From: Aporrectodea caliginosa
Taxonomy: Eukaryota; Annelida; Clitellata; Crassiclitellata; Lumbricidae
Length of the DNA: 64,000 nt
Assembly (NCBI GenBank): GCA_020284085.1
Contig: JACEVL010000057.1
Location: 671,204 to 735,203 of the forward strand
Direction: 5' to 3'
The translations under genes were made by a program, and so were the position numbers. Positions 43,088 to 53,180 of the stretch are shown here, piece after piece. Under the pieces are notes generated by a model. That model did no database searches, was not told the origin of the DNA, and saw only the letters and a list, made by a program, of their open reading frames with translations. Positions within the stretch are counted from its first letter, which is position 1. The number at the start of each line of letters is the position of its first letter.

Positions 43088-44455
43088 CAGCAATATTTTC
43101 GTTAACGAAAACTAAAATTAGAAGTAAAAATAAAGGATTTCGTTAACGAAAACTAGAATTAAAAGTAGGAATTATTTTGGCTTGAAAAACGAAATTAGGA
43201 ATTAAATTATGAATTATTTGCAGAACTAAAATTATGAATGAAATTAGGAATTATTTTCAGAAGTAAAATCATTTTACTTCTTGAGGCCCTTAAGTTGAGA
43301 TGAAGGCGAGTAGCCAAAATTGCATGCGATCCAAGCACATAATCCATTGAAAATCTTCAGTTGAGATGAAGGTGCTTTGCATATCATTCTCTCGGCAATA
43401 TAGGCCTACTATCTTTGGTCTTCGTTGTCTAAATAACTGTCCCGCCTGCGTACCAACCTAATAACGACCTCAGTTGCGTAGGCTACGACATTTTATTTCG
43501 CGTTAATTTGCTTAAGTATGAGTTTATTGAGATTGTTGGCCGGAACTTCGGAAGAAAGCAAGACAGTCCGGTTTGGGAGTTTTCCATTTTGACAAAAGTA
43601 GGCTTACAGGCCGATCTACATGCCAGGTACCAAACGGTAAAAAATGGAATTTGTGGGACAGCGCTTGCTGCAGGGAAGAACACAAGCAATATGGTAACAT
43701 TGGTTGCTCATATGCTACGCTTGCATAAAGAAGCGCACCAAACTTATATAGAGAAAGAACAAAAACTGTCTGAAGTAAAGCAAAGGGTGAAATGTAAGTC
43801 TAAAAATGCAGCAGATAATACTATGCCAGCGTCGCTGAAGGTCCTGAAAATAGGAGACTGCTTGTCAACATCAAAGCACAGTTTCACCTGCACTGCAGAA
43901 ATTTAAATTTCTCAACACAAACACCATCAACATTGTCCAGCAGCAGCAGCAGCAGCAACCAAGACTGTGTAACAACTCAGGTGGATCATTATTTGGCAGA
44001 CATAAGGGAGAATGATACTAGGAATCCTCTTGCTTTCTGGAAGGAAATGCAAACTTCGTAGGCCTACAGTAAAATTGCACCATTGAAGAGGATCTTTTGT
44101 CAGCTCCAGCCTCACAGGCTTTTGTGGAAAGAATATTTTCTGTATGTGGAATCTTGACTTGACTGATGGGCGAAGAAATCGCATGAAAAAATCTCTGGAA
44201 ATGAGAGACTGATAGTGTTATTGAAATTGAACAAAGATATCTTATACATGCAAGTAGTAACGTTACAATACTTTTTACTGCACTGAAATTATTATTTGGA
44301 AAACTAAAATAAGAAGTAAAATTAATTGAGAACTAAAATAGGAATGAGAAGTAAAATTATTTGTGAAGTAAAATTAGAATTAGAAGTAAAATTCAAGAAC
44401 AAAGAACTGAACTATAACTGAATTAGGAATTATTTTGAGAAGTAAAATATCACTG
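43088..44455 (+). mobile_element. Decayed hAT transposon with 8-bp target duplication (left arm)
   Basis: Ends CAGCAATATTTT and (inverted) CAGTGATATTTT; flanking 8-bp duplications tatcctta at 43080-43087 and 44456-44463 are perfect. The frame 43508-43906 looks like a worn BED zinc finger region (SPVWEFSILTKVG, GKNTSNMVTLVAHM..H). Codons near 44090-44150 read LSAPASQAFVERIFSVCG, the hAT dimerisation domain, in another frame after stops. The catalytic middle is missing, so this is an internally deleted, inactive copy. Subterminal regions are rich in short AAGTAAAAT repeats. Mirror copy 60932-62299. Confidence 0.85.
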
Positions 44456-44510
44456 TATCCTTATTCAAGAGGAGGCAACTTCGCAGACCATTGGCAAAAT
44501 CCTGGTCATA

Positions 44511-44710
44511 GCCAGAGCGCAGGTTACCGGATTTTTAAGAATCTATGTTTAAGATCAGAGGAGTTGTCCAGAGACAACGTGCGCTAACAATACATCACCG
44601 TGCTACTGATGGCTATAACGGACTACAATGAGTCGTAAGCACATCTGCTGATAAATAAATGAACGAACCAAAAAATAAACGAACGAATGAACAACAGAAG
44701 AAATAAATGA
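44511..44710. repeat. 200-bp direct repeat, copy 2 (left arm)
   Basis: Second copy of 42700-42899. It is preceded by a segment (44464-44510) that matches, inverted, part of the MITE interior near 735-795. Mirrored at 60677-60876. Confidence 0.88.
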
Positions 44711-45699
44711 GGGGTCATTGGTCAATTATAGTAGTTCCAGTGCATAAAAAGCACGAGGAGCCTCCTCGTGCTTCGATGTAGCTACACCTGTGGTTTCAGT
44801 TACCAATATCTCATAGAAAGCGTAATAGTAACTTGGTCCAGTTAGTAAACAACGGCGTTTGCTTGGACAGTTCTTTATATCCGGTATACACGATAGGCCT
44901 ACATTGAGCGTCAACGCTAACTGACTAAGTTGCTGTTACATTATAGATCATTTTAAACAATCTGTTTTTCTTACGGACTACGCAGCATAAGCGCCAATAT
45001 GAGATTCTTAAACGGCGCTGCAAATATTTATTTCATTTATTTATTTGTCTGGTTTCGGCATGTAACTGGGTGTGGTGTGCCACCTAGATTGGTCTCTTTT
45101 TCAAATAAACGAATATATGCTATATATATATATATATATATATGCAGCAATGATAGTGTGTCGCTTATTTTGCTCGGTCTTAAGAATTTTGCTCTTCATC
45201 TCGGTTTTTGCTAAGAAAACTTGAAGTCAATGTTTAGAAACAACTGTTCGGCCTATGGGAAAATAGTTCTTTAAATTTTTAACATCCATTCGAAAATTTT
45301 CTATATTATCTAATCTAATATAATGACTTCTGTTATCACAATGCATAAGGCATCCATCATCGGTCGCTTCAAATGAAATCGTAGACAAGAAATTTCTATA
45401 GATAGGCCTACTTCATTCTGAAACGGGGATCCTGCATTGGAAACGAAATCCGACCTATTATACGTGTCGATGTAATATAATGAAGGCAACACTTTATGCA
45501 AAGTAATAATTATTGAAGTTCAACTATTAGTTCAACTAGCCACGGTTTTTAGTATAATAATACTATGGTGGCTCTTTCTAATGTCGGTTGAAGAATTTAG
45601 CTCCTCATCCGATTCTGTGAATTTAAGAGAGCAGACTATGATGAATCAAGAGTGAAGAAGAAACACAGAACCGAATCAAGGCAATGGAGGTCAACATAA

Positions 45700-48040
45700 T
45701 AAGTTAATAACTCAGGTGATATTAGCTTCGGGTATGGCGGAGGCGTTGCAGTTGAAGGTAACCGACTCTCCTTCAGTTACGTTGACATCGTATCAATCAA
45801 TCAATCAATCAAGTTGTTTTATTGCAACCAAAAAACATTACAATTATGCCAGAGAAAAAAAACATTACAATTAAGCCAGAGAAAGTAAATTAACAAAACA
45901 GCATTGGCGACAAAGGGAGGCCCAAAAGGGATGGAGATCCCGCTAGGGAGGGTCACCCAGATAGAAAATTACAAACAAAAATTCCAAGTTAGCCAATAAA
46001 AACAGAAACTGAACCAGAAGGTGACTAGAGACAACAAGAGTTTAATTATCCAGAAACAAGTGATAACACGATCTTAACTATAAACCTAACTAAATCCTTA
46101 AATAAACGCGGTAATATGCACTTCTAGTGATGATGTAGCTGTTTAAATCGAGGAAAGAAGAAATACACGTAACCTTTTTTTGAAAACCTGCAGAGTATTA
46201 GAGGAACGTATTTCTATTGGTAAAGCGTTCCATACTTTAGTGCCGTATGATTTAATAGTAAACCGTCGAGTGTTTGAATGAGCTTTGACAGGACGATATG
46301 CTGCTAAATTCCTAGTGAAGTGCGTGTGAATGTCGGATGCATGTGGGATGAAATCCTTAAATGCAGGTGGGAGGAGTCCATGCTCGAGGCGAAAAAAGAA
46401 TTCACCAATTTGAAGATCTTTTATCTCGTGTATTTTCAAGAGTTTGAGCTCGCTAAAGGATGGGCCAGTGTGATCCCATTTTCGAATACCCGCAATTATA
46501 CGAACAGCCCTCTTCTGTAAGAGAACTAGTTTATGCAGCCTTGATTCGTAAGTCGATGCCCAAATCAAGTTGCAGTAAATGAGGTAGGGGTAGATGAGGG
46601 TATAGTATAAATTTATTCTAATTTCCTTTGGTAGTTTATATGCGATACGGGTTAGAATACCTACATTCTTTGCGATTTTGGCTGCAATTTGATTAATATG
46701 CACCTTCCAGGTCATGGGCTGATCTATATGTACACCTAAAAACTTCGTTGACTCGACTTGAGTGATAGGAGTACCATTAATAAACAAAGATAAATCACCG
46801 CTGGGGTTAATTTTTCTCTGGGATTTAAATAAAATAAAGTTAGTTTTATCTAAATTAAGCGTGAGTTTATTTGCTTGGAACCAAGCAGCTACACTAGAAA
46901 GCTCAAAATTAACAGTTTGAATCAGCGTCTGCCAGGAACCATTGGAATAAAAAACGTTGGTATCGTCAGCAAATAATATGAAAAACAAAGTTGGGGAGAC
47001 ACTGGCCAAGTCGTTAATATAGAGCAGAAATAGGAGTGGCCCAAGATTGGAGGTTTGCGGAACTCCATATCTGATCAATCTCAGCTCGGAGAGGGTACCA
47101 TTACAGAGGACTCTCTGTGCACGGTTCTCAAAGTAGCTGGCGAACCATTTAAACTGTGTTCCCCTAATCCCATAGTTTTCTAGTTTTTTAGCAGGATATT
47201 ATGATTGACCGTATCAAACGCTTTAGCGAGATCGAAAAACACCCCTACTGAGTATTCATTATTTTCGATGGCATTAGTAATCATGTCCTGCATATTCAGC
47301 AAGGCCATGTAGGGGGAGTGACCTGGTTGGAATCCATGCTGGGATTGGTAGATAATATTCGAGTTTTTTACAAAGCCATAAAGGCGGTTGTACATGAGCT
47401 TTTCATAAAACTTAGGAAAGTAAGGGAGGACAGAAATAGGTCTATAATTGGTCACATTATCGTTCTCGCCTTTTTTAAGTATTGGCACTACTTTAGCTAT
47501 TTTTATGGCTTGTGAAACAATTCCAGTAGTAAAAGAACAATTTATTATTTCTGCCAGAGGTTTAGCAACCAGATGGAGATTGGGTGACGCTATACAAGGG
47601 TCGATGTCATCAATCCCTTTGCTATGTGTCAAACGTATATTACGACTAATATCCATTATTTCCTCTGGGGATACCGATAAGAGGCCCATAGAATTCTGCA
47701 GAGGGGCTTGTAGATAGCTGGAGTATGGAAGAGGTGGATCTGATATTTTTTCTGCCAGCGATTGAGCAATGTTAGTGAAGTAACTATTAAAGCCATTTGC
47801 CATTTCTTGCGCATCCTTCACGTTCTTCCCATTAATATTTAGTGACTCAATTTGCACCTCTCTATTTTCCAATTGCATTACTGAGCGAATGAGCTTCCAA
47901 GTTCTTCTTAGATCATCTTTATATTTGCAGAACTCGGCTGCATAATAACTTTTCTCGGCTTTGATTCTAATAGTCTTAAATTTATTCCTGTATTCAGTAA
48001 ACTTATTGACCATCTACCTTGTTCTGAAACTTCGGTACAT
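45700..48040 (-). pseudogene. Exon F relic interrupted by a LINE (left arm)
   Basis: The first 33 bases of Ig exon F (VPKFQNKVDG, 48008-48040) and its continuation (YDVNVTEGESVTFNCNASAI, from 45793 down) are separated exactly by the LINE. About 30 bases at the exon's 3' end (IWFQNGQ region) are also deleted. This Ig4 half-domain is therefore doubly broken. It lies 3' of exon E of gene 4's 5' half. Confidence 0.8.
45794..48007 (-). mobile_element. 5'-truncated LINE with RT, TGAT tail (left arm)
   Basis: Two frames cover the RT: 48013-47180 (VTNYRPISVLPYFPKFYEKL, VFFDLAKAFDTVNHNILL) and 47078-46143 (YGVPQ..LGPLLFLLYINDL, LFADDTN, NLDKTNFILF). One missing A in a run near 47180 separates them. 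The box normally read as GVPQGS has PQTS. No endonuclease domain remains. The 3' end carries four to five TGAT units, as in CR1/L2-like LINEs; the clade is not settled. The first codons of the upstream frame (MV) come from the host exon. Confidence 0.85.
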
Positions 48041-48837
48041 CTGCACTCAAATTTAAAGGTAACATCGCGCGATTTTAGTCGACTGTTTTTTAAAATATCT
48101 TCGTTTGTTGTCTAAAAATGACACAATGCAGTGTGATTACAATTCATAGTATGAACATAGATGAACGCATGATCACCGGTTATTACAGGAGTAGAATTTG
48201 ACTGTTTGGCAGCCATGCAAGGCGCCCATCGCGTCCTACTGCTCATTCTACCAACGCCATCTGGCGAATAAAAGGCTGAGTAGACCTTTGGGAGAGTAAC
48301 GGAAAGCGATCACGCGTCCGTCTTCTGCTCTTCTGCCAGAGTGTTACCAATAACCGAAACTGGGGCTTAGTTAAAGTTCTGCATTGAGAAAGAAGCGTTG
48401 CATTCTTATATCATGGCTCAAAGTCTTTGTGTCCAGTTTTAAAGAAGCTTCGCCTTTACAGTAAAGAATAGCAAGTGCTATTTAGGTAGAATGCATGTAA
48501 TTTTAATAGTCTAGTTCGTATTATTACAAGTTTTATGCACTTTAAACAGTTTACAAGATTTGAAAGTTAAAACAGCAGTGAAGACAAAGCAACGAAGATT
48601 CTTCACGTGCGCGAGAAATTTGGCAAAATGGCAAAGTCAGGCTCTCTCCATGTGGATATCCTGGCAGGGAAAGAATCCAGGTTAACTTCTATTGAAGGGT
48701 TCAATCGATAAATAAATGTCATTTACGAAAATTATTTTAAAATGTAAGACCTTCAACGCGTATCTGAAGAGTATGTGTGTTGCGTCCTTGGGTATTTGTA
48801 GCAGTGCAGATGTAGTCTCCCTCTTCAGTTGCAGTTA

Positions 48838-49493
48838 TCATAATGGGGTTTTAATCCATTAGAGAATAATAATAATGGGGTAACTATAAACTCACTTGAT
48901 CTGCATTGTATGTGTGATTAAATGATTATAATTAAAGTAAGAATAAATCCAATGAATGAATACATGAAATATCTTTATTATACCTGAGTATCATTTGATC
49001 ATCACTGTAACATTTACCCTTGTAGTGTATCGCAGATACAAATAATAATCAAACTCAATTAATAAATATAATAATAATTAATGACTCAAAGATCACATCC
49101 TTGTCAAGAGAGTAGAGTATAAATATAATTCACAAACCTCTCTTTCCAATCAAGCACGGAATTGAACTGATGTCATCCTTAAGTTAGTCTTCAGTTCCTA
49201 AGTCAGAAGTCCGTATGTCGTTCCAGATCTGTTCTTCCGTCTGTTGTCCGATTCAGCTCAGTTATTACGTCCGTCATCCGCTTCAGCTCAGTTACTAAGT
49301 CAGGTCCAGTCTATGCTTTTATACTCTAGTCGGCAGGAGGCGATAGTTGTGAGTAACCAATCCAGTTTAGAAGGTTTACCCTTCCAGGCTGGCTGGCAAG
49401 TGTCTGTCAGTTTAGCTTATGTATATTTAATTAGGTGCAGTATGCATTAGTCTGTTGCTTATTATATATTATGCAAATCTTTTCCATGATACA
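48838..49493 (-). mobile_element. Solo LTR inserted in Ig exon E
   Basis: Flanked by the direct repeat cagtta (48832-48837 and 49492-49497; true duplication 4-6 bp). On the minus strand it starts TGTATCATGG, has a TATA box (gagtataaaagc, near 49320) and later AATAAAG (near 48975), the order of an LTR. No internal retroelement sequence or second LTR is next to it. The 3' end is ATTATGA rather than CA, so the exact edge is uncertain. The arm boundary (49239/49240) falls inside it. Confidence 0.65.
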
Positions 49494-51651
49494 GTTACGT
49501 TATTGATGACGAGTTCTGTATCAAAGGAATTCTGTGTAGATCTTCCAACTGGAAGAGTATTCCTTGGTCCTGACCAGATAATTGTTGGCGCTGGACTAAA
49601 TAAAGATTAAACAAAAGCCACATAGAGGAACATACATAACTCAGTGTCAGCATATTTCTCAGTATAAAAATCTTACAGTCAGATAGAGTTGAATGTAATC
49701 CATCAAACACCAATCAACTGTTAAGATTACATGTAATTATAAAGTGGGTGATCATGTAGATCAGCTTCAAAAGTTCACAGTTTTATGAATCAAGAATTAT
49801 TATGTTCCACTTCAATTTACATGCAACTTCATTAAGAAACGTAATTGACATAATTATCTGAAACATAGTTTCGGTGATCAGAGCCATTTTCAAGGAAATT
49901 TTGATTCCAAGTATTTAGCGACCTGGTTCATTCTCAAATTTACCGTAATATATCATTGGGATTTTGAGAGTAAGGTTAATAAACCATTAACATGAAGAAC
50001 CGCTTCAAACATTGTCTATTTAGAAACGTTGAACAGTTAAACACAGCAAGTTTTTCCGATCTGAAAAAACAAGATCAACTTCTTACAAGCACTACTTTAG
50101 TGATTTAAAGACAAATTAAGACGGAAAGTTACTTTAGGTAATGTAATTCAGGTTATCTTACTATCCAGAGAAGAAGCATCTCGGTGTTACACTTCCTCCA
50201 ATTACAGCCAGAGTTTGTGTTTTCGAAGTAAATCCTGAAGTTGGAGCTAACGGATTGATGGTGCCTGTGACACGGTAACAACGTCAAAAATATTTAGAGA
50301 AAATCAAAATTTCAAAGTTAGTTTCATGGTACCGTAAATACCGAACGAGAAATATTAACTTGTAAATCAATCTATTTCTTAGTTTATAGTGATATACTGA
50401 TTACCAAAACTTTCTTACTTCTTGTTAACGTTAGTTTTGTATAGCTTCCTTCTGCTTTGATATCTAGGTGAGGGTTGTAAGTCGTGCTTTTGTAAATTCT
50501 CCCATCAAGAGCATCATCAGGCAGAGCAAAAGCAAAGTATAGGTCACCTGATTCAGGTAACCTGAAAACAAAAAAGGAAACAAGTTGCATGAACCAACTT
50601 ATTCACAGAGTTTTTACGCATACAAGAGACATTCAGGGGTCTATTGGTGGCCGACCAACGAGTGCCACAAAGAAGCTGCATTAAATGTCAAGTAACTAAC
50701 AATTTGACAATTTAACAAGCTAACCAGCTGAGCGAAACCTTTGGACTTTCAGGTCTAAAAAGCATAAAGATATGCAGATAAATATTGCATCATACATGCA
50801 GTAGAACTTGATTTCCATTACCGTTGTCGGCAATTTGTACCCTTCTTGAAGCTCGTAATCGAACTTGATTTCTATCCATAGTGTCATTTGCCATTTCCCA
50901 GCCATAAGTAGGCTTTGGGAAACTTTTGCGTGGATCTGCCTGAATATGAAAGGGCATGCCCTCTTGAACGGTTTTCTGAAAAGTTGTGGGAGTTCCTGAA
51001 GAGGAATCAAGAACTGCTCTCTGGATGTGTGCCGTAGTTGAAAGAGCTGTGCCAAACTGATTTTTAGCAAAAACACTGGTAGAAGCCTTCGTCCGACGCT
51101 GTGACATTTTTTATTGTTATTGTTCCATCCATGCCTTTATTAATATTTGGTTGATTCGGGTTTAATTCCACGCCATTCTTTTTCCATTCATATCTGACAA
51201 AATATTTCCAATATATCTTCATGTATAAAACTATGATGATGTTCAATTAACTGTTACTATTAAATTTCTGACACAGAAACTGGCGCTAGACAGAGTCGAG
51301 AGATCAGAATTATAGACCGAAGAGGTATATGCTTTGAGGTCGGTCGGAATTATTATATTAGTTTAACTAATTTTAGATAGACTGCAGTACTATTGATCCA
51401 GACTGGGAAAGTAAGTGACAAATACCCAACGGTAAGAAAATGATATTTGCAATCGAGCGATTGAACTGTTTTTGTTCAAACACTGTCAAAGGTCTACACA
51501 TCATGGGTAAGTAGAAGCGCTACAGCTGCGACTTGAAGAAGCATAGGCCTAATGTAGACAGATTTAGTAACAGAAAATGAGAAGGTAGAGGCAAGTAAAC
51601 GGAGTTGATGCTCAGTCCAGCGAAAATCGTTGGGAAGTATACAGCTGAGTG

Positions 51652-51840
51652 CAGTGGCTTAACGAAGGGTTTCAGCGCCCAGGGGCAAGGGTTGTTGACT
51701 GCGCCCCCTTTTAATCTTTTTGTTGACTCTTAATCGTTCTTGTCATAGTACAGTGTACCACCGAAAGTTAATTTTGTGTCCCTTTGGTGCTGCGCCCCAG
51801 GGGCGGCTGCCCCCTCTGTCCCCCCTTCGTTACGCCTCTG
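51652..51840. mobile_element. hAT-type MITE, 189 bp
   Basis: The ends CAGTGGCTTAACGAAGG and (inverted) CAGAGGCGTAACGAAGG pair well. Flanking 8-mers gctgagtg and gctgaggg match at 7 of 8 positions. It lies in the A-B intron of gene 4's 5' half. Confidence 0.8.
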
Positions 51841-52090
51841 GCTGAGGGTGAAATTAGTGAAAGTAAAATCTACCTACCTTGCTTGTACATAGACCTACGT
51901 TGTTAGATAAGACAAAAGTATTCTATTCGGTGTGTAACAAAATATCAAGCATTAAAGAAAGTGTATTATGTTGATACTTACGTTACAGCTGGTATCCCCT
52001 TCCCTTTGCAGTCCAGTGTTACACTGTCACCATTTCGATAGATCACGATTCTACGGGATTGACCTCCGGCAATCGACGGCGGCAGCCGAA

Positions 52091-53180
52091 CTGAAAAGGT
52101 ACAATTAGTCAGTAACTCTTATTTAAGAGCCTGTCTGTCCCCCCAAATGCAAAAATCTGGCCCTCGAAAAAATCTGTCCTCCAAAGTTATGTACAGATTT
52201 TCGCCTCTGCTTAAGAGGAACTGCTTTGCAGGAGTGCAAACAAGCATGTCCTACATGTTTAACTGGCCCAGATAGCTAAATTATTGTTGCATCCAAGGTA
52301 GCTCTTGCTATAGATGTATCAACTGTATATTAGATATGACCTGGGCTGCAAGTGGCCTGGAAGACATTTAATCAGTCGTAGATTGCAATTGCACGCATAG
52401 CAAACAGCTTTTGAGTTTAATTCCATTGAAAATATACGATAGTTCGTACACAGTGCACATCATCCAAACTGTTCCGCAAGTCCTAAAATCATACACTGAA
52501 AATAATTATGTGCCCTAACTCTCCTGTCGGTTTCTTATTTTATATCTGTGACCGAGATTCTTCTTGTTTCATGCTTATTCAAAGAATCTCACCATGGGAA
52601 ATGTGCTTTAAGTATTTTAAACCTGTTCTCGTTTGCCAGGGTTGGGCTTGGAGCGCCTGAGTATGTAGGCCTACTGTACATGGAGAGGCGCTATTAAAGA
52701 GCTGCGAACGAATGAATGTGTTAGTGTAGGCCTACTTATAATTGTAATTGACACAAAATAGGCCTTTTAAATTGAGTGCTATTTTAAAAGGTGTAGTTTT
52801 GTCATCGTCCGATTTTAATGGTAGGTTGGCTGTTTTGCCTTGCTTATTATTAGTGAGGTAACAAACATTTTCTGAATAGTTTCCATTAAATTAGAAAGAC
52901 TAATAAATATGCATACATAGGATCTGCTTGTGATTATACAGTTTTTATGATTTCTAGGTCTAGGATTGGCGCCTAACTGGCTGCCGCTCGAGCGTTTTCG
53001 CTGTTTCGATGTTTTGTAATTTTTCTTTGGACTACCTTCATCTTGTTTGTTGAGAATGGGGTTATTTTGAACGGTAAACACATTGCGGTCAGAGGTGCCG
53101 GATTTTATCATCGACAAGTTAGTACTTTTAATCAGTTTTGAGAGTTTCCAACGTCCAGATTTCGAGTCTGTTGCTGTTCA
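52091..53180. other. Non-coding stretch between exon A and the central LINE
   Basis: By position this is the SP-A intron or 5' flank of gene 4; I find no signal-peptide exon. Part near 53000-53180 may be the LINE 5' untranslated region. A 100-codon minus frame at 52815-53117 has no recognisable domain. Confidence 0.5.

Larger units (their letters stand above)
41732..49239 (-). repeat. Left arm of giant inverted repeat
   Basis: The whole 7508-base arm is the reverse complement of 56149-63655. Paired positions sum to 105387 in the outer part and 105388 in the inner part, from one indel. I found by eye only one indel (five versus four C near 47313) and three substitutions. Contents, outer to inner: RTE-like LINE tail, 20-bp hairpin, 200-bp direct repeat, hAT element, second 200-bp repeat, intron-like array DNA, exon F relic with LINE, exon E relic, LTR. 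Confidence 0.97.
48751..52090 (-). pseudogene. Ig receptor gene 4, 5' half (Ig1-Ig3), disabled
   Basis: Exons: A 51982-52090 (VRLPPSIAGG..VTLDCKGKGIPAV), B 50822-51193, C 50419-50547, D 50162-50264, E 49498-49595 joined to 48751-48837 once the inserted LTR is left out. B has an extra T in the codons for YQCF, so it is 372 bases where 371 or 380 would keep frame. C reads GRIYKSTTY, with Ser instead of the Ig2 cysteine. E is split by a 655-bp LTR with a short duplication; counting the duplication once gives 185 bases, the length that keeps phase. No signal-peptide exon is visible upstream, where a LINE and the right arm follow. This is a dead copy, the likely upstream half of the gene ending at 37928. 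Confidence 0.8.

Noticed and set aside
43508..43906. Host gene of 132 codons (and its mirror 61481-61879)
   Set aside because: Lies inside a transposon with terminal repeats and target duplications; reads as a worn BED finger region of a hAT transposase.
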